A stretch of 19,161 nucleotides of DNA from positions 1-19,161 of the forward strand of contig JBDSLU010000320.1 of assembly GCA_039916225.1 (NCBI GenBank), given 5' to 3'. The stretch is from JBDSLU01 sp039916225. GTDB lineage: Bacteria > Acidobacteriota > Vicinamibacteria > Vicinamibacterales > Vicinamibacteraceae. Positions within the stretch are counted from its first letter, which is position 1. Each line of letters begins with the position of its first letter. Below the pieces are notes generated by a model. That model was not told where the DNA came from. It saw only the letters and a program-made list of their open reading frames with translations, and did no database searches. Below, piece after piece: positions 14,633 through 19,161 of this stretch. Position numbers and translations under genes: made by a program.

Positions 14633-14659
14633 GCAGCCGTTGCCATCAGCAACGGCTGC
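14633..14659 (-). promoter_or_regulatory. Strong hairpin just upstream of the rplP ribosome binding site
   Basis: GCAGCCGTTGC (14633-14643) and GCAACGGCTGC (14649-14659) form a perfect 11-bp stem with a 5-nt loop (CATCA on the plus strand). On the minus strand it ends a few bases before the GAGGAGAG of rplP. No T-tract follows, so it is not a normal terminator. An RNA processing site, a translational control element or a stabilising hairpin are all possible. Confidence 0.6.
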
Positions 14660-14660
14660 G

Positions 14661-14729
14661 GGCAGCCTCCAGAGCGCCCGTCGGCAATTCGCCGCGCTAG
14701 GCGCGCGACGGCGCCGGGCGCAGGCTGCC
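14661..14729. repeat. Nested inverted repeats filling the rest of the rpsC–rplP gap
   Basis: GGCAGCCT (14661-14668) is complementary to AGGCTGCC (14722-14729). Inside these, CCGTCG (14678-14683) is complementary to CGACGG (14706-14711), and GCGCC (14674-14678) to GGCGC further out with a bulge. The stretch could thus fold into one long bulged arm beside the 11-bp hairpin, making the spacer almost wholly structured. GC-rich composition makes some chance pairing likely. Confidence 0.45.
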
Positions 14730-14736
14730 ACGTGGT

Positions 14737-15426
14737 TCACCGGCGCGGCCCCGGCTCACGGCGGCCCGGCACGCGGTAATCCTCTTCACGACCCGTGCGC
14801 GGCACCAGGCGCTCGCCCTTGTAGAGCCACACCTTGACCCCGATCTGACCGTACGTCGTGCTCGCTTCGGCGAACCCGTAGTCGATGTCCGCGCGCAGCG
14901 TCTGCAGCGGCAACTGGCCGTGCAGATACCACTCGGAGCGGGCGATTTCCGCGCCGTTCAGCCGGCCGGACACCCGGACCTTGATGCCGCGCGCGCCGAA
15001 GCGCAGTGCCGACTCGACCGCCTTGCGCATGGCGCGGCGGAAGGCGACGCGCTTCTCGAGCTGCGTCGCCACCGACTCGGCGATCAGCTGCGAATCGAGC
15101 TCGGGCTTCTGGATTTCCTGAATGTTGATGAAGACCTCGCGACTGGTCTTCTTCTGGATTTCCTGCTTGAGCTTGTCGACCTCGGTGCCCTTGCGGCCGA
15201 TGATGATGCCCGGCCGTGAGGTGAAGATGTCGATCTTCAGCTTGTTGGCCGCGCGCTCGATCTCGATTTTGGAGACGCCGGCGTGCGAGAACCGCTTCTT
15301 CAGCGTGTCGCGCAGCTTCAGATCCTCGTGGAGGAGCTTGGCGTAGTCCTTGTCGGCGTACCAGCGCGAACGCCAGGTCTTGTTGAAGCCGAGGCGGAAG
15401 CCGTAGGGATGTACCTTCTGACCCAT
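14737..15426 (-). CDS. rpsC: Small subunit ribosomal protein uS3
   Basis: uS3 lines the mRNA entry channel of the 30S subunit and contributes to the helicase activity. The 229-residue protein starts MGQKVHPYGFRLGF, the standard family start; more distal in-frame starts would overlap rplV and were rejected. The KH domain has SRPGIIIGRKGTEVDKLK at about residues 64-81, and the C-terminal domain has ARGIKVRVSGRLNGAEIARSEW and GQIGVKVWLYKGE. AAGAGAG precedes the ATG. It begins 31 nt after rplV and is followed by the 124-nt structured gap. Confidence 0.99.
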   Translation of the reverse strand: MGQKVHPYGFRLGFNKTWRSRWYADKDYAKLLHEDLKLRDTLKKRFSHAGVSKIEIERAANKLKIDIFTSRPGIIIGRKGTEVDKLKQEIQKKTSREVFINIQEIQKPELDSQLIAESVATQLEKRVAFRRAMRKAVESALRFGARGIKVRVSGRLNGAEIARSEWYLHGQLPLQTLRADIDYGFAEASTTYGQIGVKVWLYKGERLVPRTGREEDYRVPGRREPGPRR

Positions 15427-15457
15427 ATGTCTCTCTTCGTCAGCGTGACAGCCGCGA

Positions 15458-15928
15458 CTACGCGGTCGCCTTCTTGGCCCCGGCCTTGGCCGAGCGCGGC
15501 TTCGGCGCCGCGGACTTGGCCGCGCCACCGCTCTTCGGCGTGGTGGCCTTGCGTGCGCCACGCACCGGCGCGACACCAGCCTTGGCTGCCTTCTCCGCGA
15601 CCGCGACGGTCAGGTGCGCCGTGCGCTTGACGACGCGGAAGGCGCGGCCCATCGGCGCCGGCCGGACGCGCTTCTGCGACGGGCCCTGGTCGGCGAAGCA
15701 GGCCGAGACGAACAGCCGCTCGGCGTCGCCGCCGAAGCCGTCCTTGTTCTTGGCGTTGGCAACCGCGGACTCGAGCACCTTGAGGATGTCGCGGGCGACG
15801 GCCTTGCGAGCGAACTTCAACGTGGCCTGGGCCTCGGGGAAGCTCTTGCCGCGGATGAGATCGAGAACGAGACCCGCCTTCTGCGCCGACGTCCGCACAT
15901 AGCGCGCCGTAGCCGATGCCTGCACCAT
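15458..15928 (-). CDS. rplV: Large subunit ribosomal protein uL22 with a basic tail
   Basis: uL22 lines the polypeptide exit tunnel through a long beta hairpin. Residues 1-~112 carry the family: ATARYVRTSAQKAGLVLDLIRGK, VLESAVANAKNKDGF, and the hairpin region RPAPMGRAFRVVKRTAHLTV. Typical length is 110-120 residues; this has 156. The last ~44 residues are a low-complexity Ala/Lys/Pro/Ser tail ending in KKATA. GGGGAG precedes the ATG, overlapping the rpsS stop. It is 3 nt after rpsS. Confidence 0.98.
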   Translation of the reverse strand: MVQASATARYVRTSAQKAGLVLDLIRGKSFPEAQATLKFARKAVARDILKVLESAVANAKNKDGFGGDAERLFVSACFADQGPSQKRVRPAPMGRAFRVVKRTAHLTVAVAEKAAKAGVAPVRGARKATTPKSGGAAKSAAPKPRSAKAGAKKATA

Positions 15929-15931
15929 GAC

Positions 15932-16234
15932 CTAGCTCCCCGCCTTCGCCGGAGCCGACGACGCCGCCTTGTCCGTCTTGGTCGTGTGGCCCTTGAACGT
16001 CCGCGTCGCCGCGAACTCGCCCAGCTTGTGCCCGACCATGTTCTCGGTGATGTAGACCGGGACGAACTTCCGCCCCTGGTGCACGGCCATCGTGTGACCG
16101 ACGAACTCGGGCACGACCGTCGAGCGGCGCGACCAGGTCTTGATCACCTTCTTCTCGCCCGTGCGGTTCATCAGCTCGACCTTGGCGAGGAGCGGGGTGT
16201 CGACGAACGGGCCCTTCTTGAGGGATCTGCTCAT
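15932..16234 (-). CDS. rpsS: Small subunit ribosomal protein uS19
   Basis: uS19 is in the 30S head with uS13 and forms an inter-subunit contact. The 100-residue protein begins MSRSLKKGPFVDTPLL and carries IKTWSRRSTVVPEFVGHTMAVHQGRKFVPVY and GHKLGEFAATRTFKGH, all diagnostic. The last ~14 residues are an Ala/Lys/Ser tail, a little longer than usual. It is 3 nt after rplB and 3 nt before rplV. Confidence 0.99.
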   Translation of the reverse strand: MSRSLKKGPFVDTPLLAKVELMNRTGEKKVIKTWSRRSTVVPEFVGHTMAVHQGRKFVPVYITENMVGHKLGEFAATRTFKGHTTKTDKAASSAPAKAGS

Positions 16235-16237
16235 GGC

Positions 16238-17062
16238 CTACTTCTGTCTCCGCGTCACGATGAAGCGGTTCGTGCGCTTGTTGTTGCGCGTCTTGTAGCC
16301 CTTGGTCGGCACGCCCCACGGCGTGACCGGGTGACGGCCGCCCGAGGTCTTGCCTTCACCACCACCGAGCGGGTGGTCGACCGGGTTCATGGAGACGCCG
16401 CGGTTGTGCGGCTTCCAGCCCAGCCAGCGGTTGCGCCCGGCCTTGCCGATCGACTCGTTCTCGTGCTCGAGATTGCCGACCTGGCCGATCGTCGCGTAGC
16501 ACTCGGCGTTGACGAAGCGCACTTCGCTCGACGGCATGCGCAGCGTGACGTAGGCGCCTTCTTTGGCCACGACCTGGACGCCGGCTCCGGCGCTGCGCGC
16601 CAGCTGGCCACCCTTGCCGGGCTTCAACTCGACGTTGTGCACCTGCGTGCCGAGCGGGATGTTCTTCAGCTGCAGCGCGTTGCCTGGCAGGATGTCGACC
16701 GTCGCGCCCGACAGCACCGAGTCGCCGACCTTCACGCCGGCCGGCTGCAGGATGTAGCGGCGCTCGCCGTCGGCGTAGGCCAGGAGGGCGATGCGGGCCG
16801 ACCGGTTCGGGTCGTACTCGATCGTCGTGACCTTGGCCGGAATGCCGTGCTTGTCGCGCTTGAAATCGATGATGCGGTAGGCGCGCTTGTGGCCGCCGCC
16901 GCGCCACCAGGACGTCACCTCGCCGGTGTTGTTGCGGCCGCCTGTCTTGTGCAGCGGCTCCGTCAACGCCTTGAGCGGCTTCGACGCCGTGATGTCCTCG
17001 GTCGTCTGCAGCGCCTGGAAGCGCCGGCCGGGCGAGGTGGGCTTGACTTTGCGAATGGGCAT
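16238..17062 (-). CDS. rplB: Large subunit ribosomal protein uL2
   Basis: uL2 is a primary 23S rRNA binder near the peptidyl-transferase centre, needed for subunit association. At 274 residues it is normal. Conserved blocks are GGRNNTGEVTSWWRGGGHKRAYR, the SH3-like middle (GGQLARSAGAGVQVVAKEG), and the C-terminal MNPVDHPLGGGEGK, SGGRHPVTPWGVPTKGYKTR. AGGGAG precedes the ATG. It lies 33 nt after rplW and 3 nt before rpsS. Confidence 0.99.
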   Translation of the reverse strand: MPIRKVKPTSPGRRFQALQTTEDITASKPLKALTEPLHKTGGRNNTGEVTSWWRGGGHKRAYRIIDFKRDKHGIPAKVTTIEYDPNRSARIALLAYADGERRYILQPAGVKVGDSVLSGATVDILPGNALQLKNIPLGTQVHNVELKPGKGGQLARSAGAGVQVVAKEGAYVTLRMPSSEVRFVNAECYATIGQVGNLEHENESIGKAGRNRWLGWKPHNRGVSMNPVDHPLGGGEGKTSGGRHPVTPWGVPTKGYKTRNNKRTNRFIVTRRQK

Positions 17063-17095
17063 GGTTGTGCTCCCTGGACGCGTGGGAATCCCGGG

Positions 17096-17389
17096 CTAAG
17101 CGCCTTCCAGGAACTCAGGGACCTTTTGGCCGTCCTGCAGCGTGACGTAGGCCTTCTTCCAGTCCGACCGCTTGCCCGAGAAGCGGCCCTGGCGCTTGAC
17201 CTTGCCGTGCATCGTGGCAGTGCGCACCGACGCCACCTTGGCGCCGAGCAGAGCCTCGATGGCCTGCTTGATTTCGACTTTGGTGGCTTCGGTGGCGACC
17301 TGGAACACGACGGCCTGGCCGTTCTGTTCCTTGAGGATCGAGGTCTTTTCGGTCACCAGCGGTCGGCGGATGATAGCGGTGAGTTTCAT
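17096..17389 (-). CDS. rplW: Large subunit ribosomal protein uL23
   Basis: uL23 lies at the tunnel exit and is the main docking site for trigger factor. The 97-residue protein shows RRPLVTEKTSIL at the start, VFQVATEATKVEIKQAIEALLGAKVASVRTATMHGK and the KKAYVTL strand. The ATG overlaps the rplD stop as ATGA, so it is translationally coupled; upstream in-frame sequence belongs to rplD in another frame and was rejected. Length is normal. Confidence 0.99.
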   Translation of the reverse strand: MKLTAIIRRPLVTEKTSILKEQNGQAVVFQVATEATKVEIKQAIEALLGAKVASVRTATMHGKVKRQGRFSGKRSDWKKAYVTLQDGQKVPEFLEGA

Positions 17390-18006
17390 CGCAGGGCCTC
17401 CTGCAGGCGCTCGAGCGCCGCCTTGGTGGCGATGATGGTCTTGGCGTCCATCACGCTGCGCGCCGAGACGCGGTTGGCGGCGATGTAGGACAGGCCGGTG
17501 ATGTTCCGCGTCGACAGGTCGAGCGTCGGGTCGACGGCGAGGTCGAGGACCAGCGTCTTGCCGGTGGCGCCGAGGCCCTTCAGCATCGCGACGGCCGCCT
17601 TGGTCTTGGCGTTGGCAATCGACAGCGCGTCGACGACGCGCAGCGCGCCGGCCTGTGCCTTGAACGCCAGCGCCTCGCGCAGCGCGCCCTTGGCGACCTT
17701 CTTGGGCAGCGAGAAGGAGTAGTCGCGCGGCGTCGGGCCGAACACGATGCCGCCCTTCCGCCAGAGCGGGTTGCGGACGTCGCTGACGCGCGCCCGGCCG
17801 GTGCCCTTCTGCTTCCACAGCTTCTTGCCCGAGCCCTGGACCTCGGAACGGGTCTTGGCCTTGTGCGTGCCGCGGCGGGCGGCCGCCTGCTCGTGGACCA
17901 CGCCTTCCCAGATCAGATCGGTCTTGACCCGCTTGCCGAAGAGCTCGTCGCTCAGGGCTAGAGTGCCGACCTTCTTGTTGGAGCTGTCGACGACGTCGAG
18001 GTCCAT
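17386..18006 (-). CDS. rplD: Large subunit ribosomal protein uL4
   Basis: uL4 extends a basic loop into the exit tunnel and, in E. coli, represses the S10 operon. The 206-residue protein has the loop motif GTHKAKTRSEVQGSGKKLWKQKGTGRARVSDVRNPLWRKGG at about 46-86, then the globular domain ending with TKAALERLQEAL. Its ATG shares one base with the rplC stop (TAATG), and its stop overlaps rplW by four bases. Length and sequence are normal. Whether it autoregulates here is not visible, as the E. coli-type S10 leader is not recognisable. Confidence 0.99.
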   Translation of the reverse strand: MDLDVVDSSNKKVGTLALSDELFGKRVKTDLIWEGVVHEQAAARRGTHKAKTRSEVQGSGKKLWKQKGTGRARVSDVRNPLWRKGGIVFGPTPRDYSFSLPKKVAKGALREALAFKAQAGALRVVDALSIANAKTKAAVAMLKGLGATGKTLVLDLAVDPTLDLSTRNITGLSYIAANRVSARSVMDAKTIIATKAALERLQEALR

Positions 18007-18698
18007 TACTTCTTGCCCTTCTTCTTCTCGGGCTGCGGCTGCGGGTCGGGCTTCTTGGCGATCGCCTTGCGGATCACCACGTAGCCGCCCGCCGCACCAG
18101 GCACCGCTCCCGAGAGGAGCAGCACGTTGTTGTCGGCGTCGACCTTGACCACCTTCAGGTTGCGGGTCGTCACCCGGTCGTCACCCATGTGGCCCGGGAG
18201 GCGCTTGCCCTTGATGACGCGCGACGGGAACGACGACGCGCCGATACCGCCCGGAGCGCGGTGGAACATCGAGCCGTGCGTCGCGGCGCCGCCGCGGAAG
18301 TTGTGGCGCTTGATGACGCCCTGGAAGCCCTTGCCCTTGCTGGTGCCGATGACGTCGACGACTTCGCCAGCGGTGAAGATCGAGCAGGCGATCTCCGAGC
18401 CGGCAGCCGGCGCCGAGGCGCCCTTGGCGACCGTGACCTCGCGACGGATGCGGGTCGGCGGGACGTTGGCTTTGGCGTAGTGGCCGGCCATCGCCTTGTT
18501 GGCGCGGGGCGCCTTGCCTTCGACGAAGCCGATCTGGACGGCTTCGTAGCCGTCGCGCTCGACCGTCTTCGCCTGGACGACGACGCACGGTCCCGCCTTG
18601 AGCACCGTCACCGGGGTGACGACGCCGTCGGCGCCGAACACCTGCGTCATGCCGACTTTGCGGCCGATGATTGCGGTCAAGCCGCTGGTTGAAGTCAT
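18006..18698 (-). CDS. rplC: Large subunit ribosomal protein uL3
   Basis: uL3 is one of the two initiators of 50S assembly, reaching toward the peptidyl-transferase centre. The 230-residue protein shows GLTAIIGRKVGMTQVF at the start, DVIGTSKGKGFQGVIKRHNFRGG in the middle, and GGIGASSFPSRVIKGKRLPGHMG. The Gln methylated in E. coli uL3 (SIGQNQ) is not present: this lineage has GIGASS, a common variant. The tail ends with a short Pro/Gln/Lys run. It begins 7 nt after rpsJ. Confidence 0.99.
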   Translation of the reverse strand: MTSTSGLTAIIGRKVGMTQVFGADGVVTPVTVLKAGPCVVVQAKTVERDGYEAVQIGFVEGKAPRANKAMAGHYAKANVPPTRIRREVTVAKGASAPAAGSEIACSIFTAGEVVDVIGTSKGKGFQGVIKRHNFRGGAATHGSMFHRAPGGIGASSFPSRVIKGKRLPGHMGDDRVTTRNLKVVKVDADNNVLLLSGAVPGAAGGYVVIRKAIAKKPDPQPQPEKKKGKK

Positions 18699-18705
18699 GG
18701 CAGGC

Positions 18706-19041
<336 letters not shown>

Positions 19042-19092
19042 CGTCTGTTCCTGTCTCTTCTTGCCCGGGTGGACCCCAAATCGAACGTAAGC

Positions 19093-19126
19093 GGGGTCGG
19101 GCTGACGCCCGACCCCTGCCCTTTTT
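19093..19126 (+). terminator. Hairpin between tuf and rpsJ; terminator-like on the plus strand
   Basis: GGGGTCGGGC (19093-19102) and GCCCGACCCC (19107-19116) form a perfect 10-bp stem with loop TGAC. Read on the plus strand, it is followed by TGCCC and then five T (19122-19126), resembling an intrinsic terminator, but against the direction of the genes. On the minus strand the stem follows tuf directly and is only followed by GCTTACGTTCG, with no clear T-tract. Its role is uncertain: block to antisense transcription, or an attenuator or processing hairpin at the start of the S10 group. Confidence 0.55.
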
Positions 19127-19161
19127 CTAGGCGACGATCTCGGTGATCGTGCCGGCGCCTA
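19127..19161 (-). CDS. tuf: Elongation factor Tu, 3' end only
   Basis: EF-Tu delivers aminoacyl-tRNA to the ribosome. Only the last ten codons and the stop fall in the window. They read GAGTITEIVA, the normal EF-Tu C-terminus, and tuf immediately upstream of rpsJ is its canonical place (rpsL-rpsG-fusA-tuf). The gene is cut by the window edge and not by a biological truncation. Confidence rests on the short but characteristic tail and the synteny. Confidence 0.9.
   Translation of the reverse strand, partial: GAGTITEIVA

Noticed and set aside
15614..17488. Long plus-strand open frame (624 codons) opposite rplV to rplW
   Set aside because: It runs antisense across five highly conserved ribosomal protein genes and its translation is low complexity, typical of the mirror frame in GC-rich coding DNA.
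18006..18698. Loss of the uL3 methylation-site Gln as an oddity
   Set aside because: GIGASS at this place is a common variant in many bacteria, so it is not a notable loss.

Overview
The window is one long, essentially uninterrupted block of minus-strand housekeeping genes. It is the merged S10–spc–alpha ribosomal protein region of a high-GC bacterium, followed by an unrelated secreted subtilase-like protease gene on the same strand. In transcription order (right to left) it reads: 3' end of tuf; rpsJ, rplC, rplD, rplW, rplB, rpsS, rplV, rpsC, rplP, rpmC, rpsQ (S10 part); rplN, rplX, rplE, rpsN, rpsH, rplF, rplR, rpsE, rpmD, rplO, secY, adk, map, infA, rpmJ (spc part); rpsM, rpsK, rpsD, rpoA, rplQ (alpha part). 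A clear intrinsic terminator follows rplQ, and then comes the protease gene (GTG start at 2390). The last ~300 bases hold no gene I can support. All 31 complete genes of the block are present and look intact. I see no frameshift, insertion sequence, tRNA, rRNA or CRISPR.

The organism is probably a GC-rich Gram-negative-type bacterium from a deep lineage. Acidobacteriota (Vicinamibacteria-like) is my best guess. The reasons are codon bias, the unbroken order with adk-map-infA between secY and rpmJ, Ala/Lys-rich tails on several ribosomal proteins, the hairpin repeats in the rpsK–rpsD gap, and the protease type. This is inference from style, not from a database search. Zinc-ligand cysteines are intact in uS14, uS4, bL36 and adenylate kinase, so these are the zinc-binding forms.

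The genes work together as one expression unit for the translation and secretion core: small- and large-subunit ribosomal proteins, initiation factor IF-1, the RNA polymerase alpha subunit, the SecY translocon, methionine aminopeptidase and adenylate kinase. Many junctions are translationally coupled (ATGA, GTGA, TAATG or TGATG overlaps). Against this compact background six junctions are unusually long and can form structure: tuf–rpsJ (85 nt), rpsC–rplP (124), rpsN–rpsH (105), rplO–secY (116), infA–rpmJ (183) and rpsK–rpsD (206). These, an oversized IF-1 with a pentapeptide repeat and a Gly/Pro-rich loop insertion, and a subtilase with Glu where the catalytic His should be, are the points worth a second look. 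I found no evidence for a wholly new multi-gene system here.
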